Assembly (NCBI GenBank): GCA_017431585.1
Contig: JAFRKU010000068.1
Location: 1 to 7,860, forward strand
Direction: 5' to 3'
Source: a bacterium
GTDB lineage: Bacteria > Patescibacteriota > Microgenomatia > UBA1400 > PJMF01
DNA length: 7,860 nt
This document shows positions 1 through 4,970 of the stretch, piece by piece. The notes under the pieces were generated by a model. That model was given only the letters and a program-made list of their open reading frames with translations. It did no database searches and was not told where the DNA came from. Position 1 is the first letter of the stretch; each line of letters begins with the position of its first letter. The position numbers and the translations under genes were made by a program.

Positions 1-109
1 TGAGGTACTCATTGAAAAGTTCCTCCACTCCGTCCAGCCTGTCGTTTATCTCAGCCGGTTCGTTGAGAGGTTCCCTGAGCCACTGCCTGAGTCTTCTGCC
101 ACTGTCCGC
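1..109 (-). pseudogene. mutS-like fragment, 5'-truncated, runs off the left edge
   Basis: Read on the minus strand from 106 down to 2, the frame gives DSGRRLRQWLREPL followed by NEPAEINDRLDGVEELFNEYL. This matches the start of MutS/MSH core domain III, where family members read 'G(K/R)RLL(K/R)QWL..PL....INDRLDA(V/I)E.L' (Thermus MutS and eukaryotic MSH6 are close in pattern). MutS recognises DNA mismatches. The homology begins abruptly: TAG lies at 110-112 with TGA just before it in the same frame, and no other frame upstream carries the usual 'LLD.T.T.MG' lead-in or the N-terminal mismatch-binding domains. There is no plausible start codon near the beginning of the match. It is therefore either a decayed remnant or the broken edge of a gene whose rest lies outside the window. 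The family call comes from motif recall only. Confidence 0.6.
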
Positions 110-112
110 CTA

Positions 113-336
113 TCACGGCTTTTTCGGTTGCCGCCATTTTTCGCAGTGCAATGATTACCTGATTAAAACCGGCCAGACACCCATCGCGTGGTAAAAGTTT
201 TGGCAATTACATGCATAAACAAAACGGCCGACAAATTACTCACCAAACTGTCGATAGCTATCTTAATCGGAATTTATACGATTTCCTAATGTGTCAAAAG
301 CAGCAAAAGAAAGGTTAAATTGCGGTCAAGGTACTG
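113..336. other. non-coding stretch, nothing recognised
   Basis: This is about 225 bases between the mutS-like remnant and the tRNA 3' end. It has frequent stops on both strands and no clear hairpin plus T-run downstream of the tRNA. One short minus-strand frame (about 204 down to 54) is open but has no recognisable domain and no convincing start. Confidence 0.5.
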
Positions 337-407
337 AGCAGGATAAGGGAGTCGGACCCTCCTCTCCAGCTTGGGAAGCTAGCGTGCTACCGATGCACCA
401 ATCCTGC
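337..407 (-). tRNA. tRNA-Gly(CCC)
   Basis: The minus strand folds into a full 71-nt cloverleaf. The acceptor stem GCAGGAT pairs with ATCCTGC over 7 bp. The D stem GTGC/GCAC closes a loop containing GG. The anticodon stem CTAGC/GCTGG closes the loop TTCCCAA (anticodon CCC, reading GGG). There is a 4-nt variable region and a T stem GAGGG/CCCTT. The unpaired discriminator is U73 and the acceptor starts G1-C72, C2-G71, the usual identity elements for bacterial glycine tRNA. CCA is not encoded (the next bases are CAG), so the tail would have to be added enzymatically. The T loop reads TCCGACT, with C where the near-universal U55 (pseudouridine) normally is. Confidence 0.93.
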
Positions 408-424
408 TTGTTAAAGATGAAGAT

Positions 425-433
425 ATTATACCA
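425..433 (-). promoter_or_regulatory. extended -10 promoter for tRNA-Gly
   Basis: On the minus strand the sequence is TGGTATAAT, a perfect -10 hexamer with the TGn extension. It ends 17 nt before the first base of the tRNA, so transcription would start around 418 and leave a leader of about 11 nt for RNase P to remove. No -35 match is seen 17 bases upstream, where the region is C-rich, consistent with an extended -10 promoter. Confidence 0.75.
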
Positions 434-487
434 CACTTTGGGGCGATGGGGGAGGGGAAATTAAGTCTACGCTGCCACATTTTCCCA

Positions 488-510
488 CTTCTTCGTCTCC
501 ACTCGAAAAA
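488..510 (+). repeat. hairpin repeat copy A
   Basis: This is the weakest of four copies of a 23-nt motif (CTTCTTCG, two variable bases, TCCACTCGAAAAA). It keeps the right arm ACTCGAAAAA exactly, but the left arm has diverged, so pairing is only partial. The bases after it (ATCAGCAAAAA) resemble those after copy C (GTCGGCAAAAA), so the A/C similarity extends beyond the 23-nt core. Confidence 0.65.
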
Positions 511-586
511 ATCAGCAAAAACACGGCTCAATAGCCCAAAAGAAAAGTCAAACTGCTATAAAACCGCTAAAAATAATAAATATTTC

Positions 587-616
587 GAACTTTTTCGAGT
601 CTACTCGAAAAAGTTC
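587..616 (+). repeat. hairpin repeat copy B, 14-bp-arm dyad
   Basis: GAACTTTTTCGAGT (587-600) is perfectly complementary to ACTCGAAAAAGTTC (603-616), with a 2-nt centre. The 23-nt core shared with copies A, C and D is 590-612. The dyad ends on the base before the -35 box at 617. Its position suggests an operator-type site for the downstream ATPase promoter. It could alternatively be a terminator-like hairpin or part of a mobile repeat. Confidence 0.85.
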
Positions 617-645
617 TTGACACCTTGCCGGCGATGTGTTATAAT
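617..645 (+). promoter_or_regulatory. consensus sigma70-type promoter of the ATPase gene
   Basis: TTGACA at 617-622, a 17-bp spacer and TATAAT at 640-645 give a perfect match to the housekeeping consensus. TGT directly before the -10 also adds the extended -10 element. The base 7 nt past the -10 is 652, the A of the start codon, so the transcript is predicted to be leaderless. The -35 box abuts the 14-bp-arm dyad at 587-616. Confidence 0.9.
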
Positions 646-651
646 CAACCC

Positions 652-1872
652 ATGTCAATGTTCAAGCGCGAGCTATATTTACAGCAATTTCGTCCGATGT
701 ATCACTCTGATCTCATCAAAGTCATCACCGGTGTCCGCCGCTGCGGCAAGTCCGTTTTACTCCGCCAAATCATGGCGGAGCTCGCGGACCAAGGCATCAC
801 CAGCGATCATCTGGTTTACCTCAATTTTGAAGATTACGCCAACGCCAAATATACAGACACCGACGCCTTTTACCAATATTTACGAGAGCGAATTATCGAC
901 GGCCAGCGCTATTACCTGTTTTTTGACGAAATTCAGCAAGTGCACGATTTTGAGCGAGTTATCAATTCTTTCCGCGCCACAGAAAACGTGAGTATTTTTA
1001 TTACCGGCAGCAACAGCCAGCTCCTTTCCGGTGAACTCGCCACTCTCTTGACCGGCCGCTACGTGAGTCTGTTCATGTTACCTTTCACTTTCCGCGAATT
1101 TGTGGCTTTCCGCCAAGACACCGGTATGAGCAGCGAGCGGCTTTTTGATGAGTATCTGTATTGGGGCGGTATGCCGCGCGTGTGCCAAAGTGAATCTGCC
1201 ATTGAAAAAAACTTATACATCCAGGATCTTTACAATACCATCGCCCTCAAAGACGTCATGGAACGCGGCCGCGTCAAAAATCCGCAGACCCTGAGCAAAA
1301 TTAACCAGCTCCTGCTGACCAATCTGGGCAAAACAATTTCTGCCAATTCCATAGTCAATTATTTGAAAAACGAGCACCTAAGTATCGCTCCCGATACAGT
1401 TATTAATTACATTAGTCAACTCAACCAGGCGCTTTTATTTAACAAGCTAAATCGCTTTGATATTAAAGGCAAAACGGTCTTGCGAACACTAGAGAAACAT
1501 TATTTGGCAGATTTGTGTTTTTTGCGCTTGCGTACCAGCCAGACCGAAACCAACCCGAGCGGTCGCCTGGAAAATATTGTTTGCAACGAATTACTCTCGC
1601 GCCACTACCAAGTTTACATCGGCAAAACTGACAAAGGTGAAATCGATTTTGCAGCCAGAAATTTAGCCGGTGAATGGTCATATTTTCAAGTCTGCACCAC
1701 TCTCCAACAAGCAGCCACTCGCCAGCGTGAATTTAGCGCTTTTACCGGTATCCCGACAGACGGAAAAAAGATTGTCTTATCGCGCGATAGCGACAACTAT
1801 TCCCAAGGCGACATCCAACACTTTAATGCGGTTGATTGGCTTCTGCGACCCGAAAAACAGGCATTTTACTAA
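652..1872 (+). CDS. AAA-type ATPase with DUF4143 C-terminal domain
   Basis: This encodes 406 aa, a usual length for the family. The N-terminal AAA_14 ATPase shows Walker A GVRRCGKS (27-34), Walker B YLFFDE (88-93), a sensor-1-like TGSNS (118-122) and the conserved LLTGRY (132-137), followed by PFTFREF and YWGGMP (170-175). The C-terminal DUF4143 part has the degenerate PD-(D/E)XK pattern E307...EID332F...FQ346VC348. The catalytic lysine position is cysteine, so nuclease activity is doubtful, though QV(A/C) endings occur in this subfamily. Cellular role is not established; members are often linked to mobile or defence contexts. ATG 652 is chosen because it coincides with the predicted transcription start. 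A TTG 27 bases upstream lies inside the promoter, and ATG 658 is the alternative. The gene stands alone between hairpin repeats. Confidence 0.92.
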   Translation: MSMFKRELYLQQFRPMYHSDLIKVITGVRRCGKSVLLRQIMAELADQGITSDHLVYLNFEDYANAKYTDTDAFYQYLRERIIDGQRYYLFFDEIQQVHDFERVINSFRATENVSIFITGSNSQLLSGELATLLTGRYVSLFMLPFTFREFVAFRQDTGMSSERLFDEYLYWGGMPRVCQSESAIEKNLYIQDLYNTIALKDVMERGRVKNPQTLSKINQLLLTNLGKTISANSIVNYLKNEHLSIAPDTVINYISQLNQALLFNKLNRFDIKGKTVLRTLEKHYLADLCFLRLRTSQTETNPSGRLENIVCNELLSRHYQVYIGKTDKGEIDFAARNLAGEWSYFQVCTTLQQAATRQREFSAFTGIPTDGKKIVLSRDSDNYSQGDIQHFNAVDWLLRPEKQAFY

Positions 1873-1874
1873 AA

Positions 1875-1897
1875 GTTTTTCGAGTTTACTCGAAAAA
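1875..1897 (+). repeat. hairpin repeat copy C
   Basis: GTTTTTCG, AG, TTTACTCGAAAAA. The arms TTTTTCGAGT (1876-1885) and ACTCGAAAAA (1888-1897) pair perfectly over 10 bp with a 2-nt centre. It begins 3 nt after the ATPase stop codon and may serve as its 3' hairpin. No T-run follows on the plus strand, so a standard intrinsic terminator is not evident. It has the same orientation as copies A, B and D. Confidence 0.8.
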
Positions 1898-1924
1898 GTC
1901 GGCAAAAAAGAGACTTGAGTGCAG

Positions 1925-1947
1925 CTTTTTCGCCTCTACTCGAAGAA
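1925..1947 (+). repeat. hairpin repeat copy D
   Basis: CTTTTTCG, CC, TCTACTCGAAGAA. The right arm has one A-to-G change and the inner part of the left arm has diverged, leaving about 7 bp of pairing (one wobble) around an 8-nt loop. It lies 50 bp after copy C in the same orientation. Confidence 0.7.
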
Positions 1948-1954
1948 ATTGCCC

Positions 1955-2002
1955 GCCAACCATAGGGAATATTTCTCAAAAATGCTCGCAAACCGTAGGC
2001 AA
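1955..2002 (+). promoter_or_regulatory. pair of imperfect 15-bp direct repeats upstream of the gat operon promoter
   Basis: GCCAACCATAGGGAA (1955-1969) and GCAAACCGTAGGCAA (1988-2002) match at 12 of 15 positions. Their starts are 33 bp apart, close to three helical turns. They lie upstream of a promoter with a good extended -10 but no recognisable -35, a position that would suit an activator. This is inference from spacing only. Confidence 0.35.
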
Positions 2003-2030
2003 ACCCCAATTCCCACCCCACCCCCATTTA

Positions 2031-2039
2031 TGTTATAAT
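2031..2039 (+). promoter_or_regulatory. extended -10 promoter of the 2046-6302 operon
   Basis: TGTTATAAT is a perfect TATAAT (2034-2039) with a TGn extension. The start codon ATG 2046 begins exactly 7 nt past the hexamer, the same geometry as the ATPase promoter, so the mRNA is predicted to be leaderless. The -35 position is C-rich (TCCCAC at 17-bp spacing). Confidence 0.8.
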
Positions 2040-2045
2040 ACCTCC

Positions 2046-2795
2046 ATGGACAACAACCAAGTGCTCGAGCGGTTCATCCGCGACGGCTGGGCCGCCGGCC
2101 TCACCAGCTATCAAATCAAGCAAGACCTCATCGCTCGCCACTGGGAGCCGCACGTCATCCAGGCCACCATCGACGGCCTGGTGCGCGAGCGCGTCCGGCA
2201 GCAAGAAGGCCAACTGACCGCCCACGCCGGCCCCGACCTCTGGGCCCATCCCACCTGGGTCAGCGACGTCCCGCAAGACGATGCCCCAGACACGCCAGCA
2301 CCTTTTGCCAATCCTTGCGCCAGTCAAACCCCTAATTATTGTGCGACACTCGATATAGACAAAAATACATCAAATACCGACAAAAACATTGATCAATCCG
2401 TAAATAATACGTTCGCACAAAATGACGAAACCCCCGAAAATTTTGCGACACTCGCTCCCAGCGCCCCAGCGCCCCAGCCACCTCATCACAGCCCCGACGT
2501 CCATTTATCTCGCTCCCAAAGACTGGCCCAAAGCCCCACCCGCCTTGATCTGAGCGTCACCATCCCCGTCCCCGCCGCCCACCCCACCGCCTTCGCCACC
2601 CGCGCCGCCAGCGCGCTTGCCTCCGCCCAAAACCCACCCTCCTGGCGCCACCTCTCCCGGCTCACTCACCGCGACACCCCCGAAGCCGCCGCCCAAAAAG
2701 ACTTGATCACTCAAGCTCACGCTTTCAAATTGCTTTTCGGTCTGGTCGGCGTCATCATTTTGGCTCTCATTTGGCGATTTTTTGTGATAAAATAA
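2046..2795 (+). CDS. tail-anchored membrane protein of unknown function
   Basis: This encodes 249 aa with no recognised enzyme domain. Residues 4-45 form a small helical module with the pattern 'GLTSYQIKQDLIARHWEPHVIQATIDGL', resembling the 'GxTxxxIxxxLxxxGWxxxxIxxAL' unit recurrent in Patescibacteria proteins. Residues about 50-220 are low-complexity, rich in Pro, Ala, Ser, Asn and Asp, and probably disordered. Residues about 227-247 form one hydrophobic helix ending WRFFVIK, so the protein is probably a C-terminal tail anchor with the N-terminus in the cytoplasm. ATG 2046 is chosen from the promoter spacing; the frame is open further upstream but crosses the promoter and repeats. It is the first gene of the operon, 5 nt before the FKBP gene. 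A link to prolyl isomerisation or tRNA amidation is suggested only by position. Confidence 0.8.
   Translation: MDNNQVLERFIRDGWAAGLTSYQIKQDLIARHWEPHVIQATIDGLVRERVRQQEGQLTAHAGPDLWAHPTWVSDVPQDDAPDTPAPFANPCASQTPNYCATLDIDKNTSNTDKNIDQSVNNTFAQNDETPENFATLAPSAPAPQPPHHSPDVHLSRSQRLAQSPTRLDLSVTIPVPAAHPTAFATRAASALASAQNPPSWRHLSRLTHRDTPEAAAQKDLITQAHAFKLLFGLVGVIILALIWRFFVIK
2342..2454 (+). repeat. 11-bp direct repeats flanking an AT-rich segment inside the tail-anchored gene
   Basis: TGCGACACTCG occurs at 2342-2352 and again at 2444-2454. The 91 bases between are AT-rich and encode Asn/Asp/Thr-rich sequence, whereas both flanks are strongly C-rich and encode Pro/Ala-rich sequence. The start-to-start distance is 102 bp (34 codons), so the reading frame is kept. 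Confidence 0.6.
2785..2793 (+). promoter_or_regulatory. possible internal extended -10 before the FKBP gene
   Basis: TGATAAAAT overlaps the stop codon of the preceding gene and ends 7 nt before ATG 2801. The geometry resembles the two leaderless promoters, with a slightly weaker hexamer (TAAAAT) and no -35. It could give separate expression of the FKBP gene and gatCAB. The overlap with coding sequence and the simple composition make chance plausible. Confidence 0.4.
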
Positions 2796-2800
2796 GGTCC

Positions 2801-3292
2801 ATGACCCAAAAACAGCAAACCCAATTTTTCAGTTATTCGCTCGTCACCCTGGTGGCCGCCGCTATTTTGGTCTACGGTCTCGATTGGTGGCAAAATCATC
2901 GCCAGACGGCCGCTTCCCCAGCATCATCTGATCAAATTTCGTCTAAAAATGAGCAAAAGGAGATTGATATGTCAAATTTAATCATCAAAGATATCCAAGT
3001 TGGTGACGGCGCTGAAGTCAAAAAAGGCGACACCGTCCGTATTCACTACACCGGGACTCTGGATAACGGCGAAGTTTTCGACTCCAGCGTCACTCGGGGT
3101 ACCCCCTTTGAAGCCACTATCGGCGTCGGCCAACTTATCGCCGGCTGGGACGAAGGCATCCCCGGCATGAAAGTCGGTGGCAAACGCCAGCTCGTCATCC
3201 CTCCTGAGCTCGCCTACGGCGATCGCGCTCTGCCCGGTATTCCTGCCGGCAGCACGCTCACATTTGAAGTAGAATTATTGGATATTTTATAA
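2801..3292 (+). CDS. membrane-anchored FKBP-type peptidyl-prolyl cis-trans isomerase
   Basis: This encodes 163 aa. Residues 9-27 (FFSYSLVTLVAAAILVYGL) form a signal-anchor helix with no lipobox cysteine. A linker at about 28-56 leads into a complete FKBP domain (57-163). The pocket residues are present: Y83 (IHYTG), F93 and D94 (VFDSS), F103 (PFEAT), I113 and W116 (QLIAGWDEG), Y139 (LAYGD) and F155 (LTFEVELL), so the domain should be active on proline peptide bonds outside the membrane. ATG 2801 is preferred over a TTG at 2771 that lies inside the preceding gene. An in-frame ATG at 2969 with a strong Shine-Dalgarno begins exactly at the FKBP domain and may yield a 107-aa soluble form. The stop codon TAA shares its last base with the gatC ATG. 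Confidence 0.93.
   Translation: MTQKQQTQFFSYSLVTLVAAAILVYGLDWWQNHRQTAASPASSDQISSKNEQKEIDMSNLIIKDIQVGDGAEVKKGDTVRIHYTGTLDNGEVFDSSVTRGTPFEATIGVGQLIAGWDEGIPGMKVGGKRQLVIPPELAYGDRALPGIPAGSTLTFEVELLDIL
2957..2971 (+). promoter_or_regulatory. internal Shine-Dalgarno and start codon inside the FKBP gene
   Basis: AAGGAG (2957-2962), 6 nt, then ATG (2969-2971), in frame with the FKBP gene. Initiation here would make MSNLIIKDIQVGD..., a complete stand-alone FKBP domain without the membrane anchor. The annotated start at 2801 has no Shine-Dalgarno at normal spacing. Confidence 0.6.
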
Positions 3293-3603
3293 TGACAAAT
3301 ACCACCTACGACACCAATTTTGTCCGTCACATCGGCACTTTAGCTAAATTGGACCTCACAGATGAACAAGCCGCCCAACTGGCCGGCGAGTTTCAAGACA
3401 GTATGCCGGTTGTGGACGCCCTGCTGAAAATTGACACCACCGGCCTGGCTCCCACTTACCAGGTCAACTCCTTGAGCAATGTCACCCACCCCGACGTGGT
3501 GGACGAGGCCCACATGTTTAGCCAAAAACAGGCGCTGGCCAATGCCCCCCGACAGCACGACGGCTATTTTGTAGTAGAAAGGGTCATTGACCATGAAGCT
3601 TAA
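3292..3603 (+). CDS. gatC: aspartyl/glutamyl-tRNA amidotransferase subunit C
   Basis: This encodes 103 aa, a normal GatC length. The family pattern is clear: an N-terminal helical pair VRHIGTLAKLDLTDEQAAQLAGEF...DALLKIDTTGLAPTYQV (about 11-58) and the C-terminal ALANAPRQHDGYFVVERVI (about 82-100), which matches the usual 'LxNAP....G.F.VP.V' ending. GatC is the small belt subunit that wraps GatA and stabilises the GatA-GatB complex. That complex converts Glu-tRNA(Gln) to Gln-tRNA(Gln) and, in many bacteria, Asp-tRNA(Asn) to Asn-tRNA(Asn). Its ATG overlaps the FKBP stop (TAATG) and no clear Shine-Dalgarno precedes it, which implies translational coupling. It overlaps gatA by 11 nt. Confidence 0.95.
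   Translation: MTNTTYDTNFVRHIGTLAKLDLTDEQAAQLAGEFQDSMPVVDALLKIDTTGLAPTYQVNSLSNVTHPDVVDEAHMFSQKQALANAPRQHDGYFVVERVIDHEA
3578..3583 (+). promoter_or_regulatory. Shine-Dalgarno of gatA
   Basis: AAAGGG lies inside the end of gatC, 9 nt before ATG 3593. It favours that ATG over the in-frame TTG at 3587, which would be too close. Confidence 0.6.
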
Positions 3604-4969
3604 TCAACTCACTCTCACTCAAGCCCTCGCCGGTATCAAAGCCCAAAAGTTTTCCGCCCGCGAAGTTTATGACGCTTGTGTCGCCGCCATCAAGGAAAAA
3701 AATCCCGATTTACACGCCTTTTTGGATCACACCGACGGTAGCAATTACCAAGACCGCGGCCGGTTTCACGGCCTACCGCTGGCTATCAAAGACAATTTTT
3801 GCACCCACGAATTCCAAACTCGTGCCAGCTCCGCCGTCCTCGATGGTTTTCACGCGCCCTATCAGGCGACCGTGGTTAATAAATTGGCCGAGGCCGGTTT
3901 TTCCTTTTTAGGTAAAACCAATATGGACGCCTGGGCGCACGGCTCCAGCACTGAAACCTCCGATTACGGCCCCACCAAAAACCCCCGCAATCCCGCCCAC
4001 GCCCCCGGTGGTAGCTCTGGCGGCTCCGCCGCCGCTGTCGCCGCCGACATGTGTTTGGCCGCCTTAGGCAGCGAAACCGCCGGTAGCGTTCGCCAACCCG
4101 CCGCTTGGTGCGGCTGTGTCGGCTTCCGGCCCTCATACGGTCGCGCCAGCCGTTACGGCGTGATTGCTATGGCCAGTAGCACTGATTCACCAGGATTTTT
4201 AGCCAAAACCACCGCCGATGCCGCTCTGCTGACACCTCTGATTTGTGGCCCCGATCCCTATGATGCCACCAGTTCACCAGAAAAATTTCCCGATTTATCG
4301 CCACATTTGGCTACCAGTCTCAAAGGCAAAAAAATTGGCTTTTTGTACCTGGATATTCCAGGGCTGGAAAGCACCCGCGCCTACTATGAGCAAGCCTGGC
4401 GCGATTTGGAAAAACTCGGTGCTCAGGTTTCCGCCGCTACCGCCCGCGATCCCCAGGAAGCCATCGGTGTCTACACCGTTGTCCAACGCAGCGAGGTGGC
4501 CAGCAATTTAGGCCGCTACGACGGCCTGCGCTACGGTCACACTCGTGATCACTTCGGTGCTGAAGCCAGACGACGCATCATGCTGGGGACCTTTTTGCTC
4601 TCGCAAGGCTACGCCGACAAATACTATGTCCAAGCCCAAAAAGTCCGCACCCTATTTATGCAAGATTTTGCCCGACTTTTCAGCGAATTTGATATTTTGG
4701 TCTCACCCGTCTCACCCTCTTTTGCCAAAACTTTAGGCAGCAGCGAAGGCAACGCCCTTTTTGGCGAACTCGAAGACATTTTCGTCGAGCCCAGCGCCAT
4801 TTGCGGCCTCCCGGCCGGCAGTGTACCTTGCTATCACGATCCCGCCACCAATTTATACCTCGGACTCAATATCATGGCTCCCTTCCACCACGAAACCGAC
4901 GTCATCGAAGTCATGAGCGCTTTTGAAACTGGCACCCATTGGAATAGTTGGCACAATCAGGAGAAATAA
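3593..4969 (+). CDS. gatA: aspartyl/glutamyl-tRNA amidotransferase subunit A
   Basis: This encodes 458 aa, slightly shorter than the usual ~480-490. GatA is the glutaminase of GatCAB: it releases ammonia from glutamine and channels it to GatB. The amidase-signature fold is evident from PLAIKDNF, LGKTNMDAWAHGSSTE, PGGSSGGSAAAVAA and the nucleophile region. The Ser-cisSer-Lys triad maps to S165, S141 and K66, with the same 75- and 24-residue spacing as Staphylococcus GatA (K79, S154, S178). The late motifs ADKYYVQAQKVRTLFMQDF, FDILVSPVSP and LYLGLNIMAPFHHE also fit GatA. Around the nucleophile the sequence is GSETAGSVRQPA, with E161 and A163 where D and G are typical (GSDTGGSIRQPA). It overlaps gatC and ends 1 nt before gatB. 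Confidence 0.97.
   Translation: MKLNQLTLTQALAGIKAQKFSAREVYDACVAAIKEKNPDLHAFLDHTDGSNYQDRGRFHGLPLAIKDNFCTHEFQTRASSAVLDGFHAPYQATVVNKLAEAGFSFLGKTNMDAWAHGSSTETSDYGPTKNPRNPAHAPGGSSGGSAAAVAADMCLAALGSETAGSVRQPAAWCGCVGFRPSYGRASRYGVIAMASSTDSPGFLAKTTADAALLTPLICGPDPYDATSSPEKFPDLSPHLATSLKGKKIGFLYLDIPGLESTRAYYEQAWRDLEKLGAQVSAATARDPQEAIGVYTVVQRSEVASNLGRYDGLRYGHTRDHFGAEARRRIMLGTFLLSQGYADKYYVQAQKVRTLFMQDFARLFSEFDILVSPVSPSFAKTLGSSEGNALFGELEDIFVEPSAICGLPAGSVPCYHDPATNLYLGLNIMAPFHHETDVIEVMSAFETGTHWNSWHNQEK
4959..4963 (+). promoter_or_regulatory. Shine-Dalgarno of gatB
   Basis: AGGAG, 7 nt before ATG 4971 and inside the last codons of gatA. It is the best-placed ribosome site in the operon and decides the gatB start. 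An in-frame ATT/ATG-like extension further upstream lies within gatA. Confidence 0.75.
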
Positions 4970-4970
4970 C

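Noticed and set aside
12..194. Plus-strand 60-codon open frame at the left edge.
   Set aside because: The opposite strand carries the MutS-like match in the same bases, and this frame has low-complexity Ser/Leu sequence with no ribosome site.
54..204. Minus-strand frame LPKLLPRDG...GFNQVIIALRKMAATEKAV as another MutS piece.
   Set aside because: Only a vague likeness to the later part of MutS domain III, and it would be in the wrong order relative to the clear fragment, so I could not support it.
446..991. Plus-strand open frame of 181 codons overlapping the start of the ATPase gene.
   Set aside because: It runs through the repeats, the promoter and the ATPase gene in another frame and has no family-like sequence. 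Its recurring RVYSKK comes from the DNA repeat, not from a protein motif.
1875..1950. Copies C and D as intrinsic terminators or a short CRISPR array.
   Set aside because: There is no T-run after the stems. The copies are too few, too divergent and too unevenly spaced (50 bp, versus 102 bp for A-B) for a CRISPR array.
1836..2045. Upstream extension of the tail-anchored protein gene by 70 codons.
   Set aside because: The extension overlaps the end of the ATPase gene, both hairpin repeats and the promoter at 2031-2039. ATG 2046 fits the promoter geometry.
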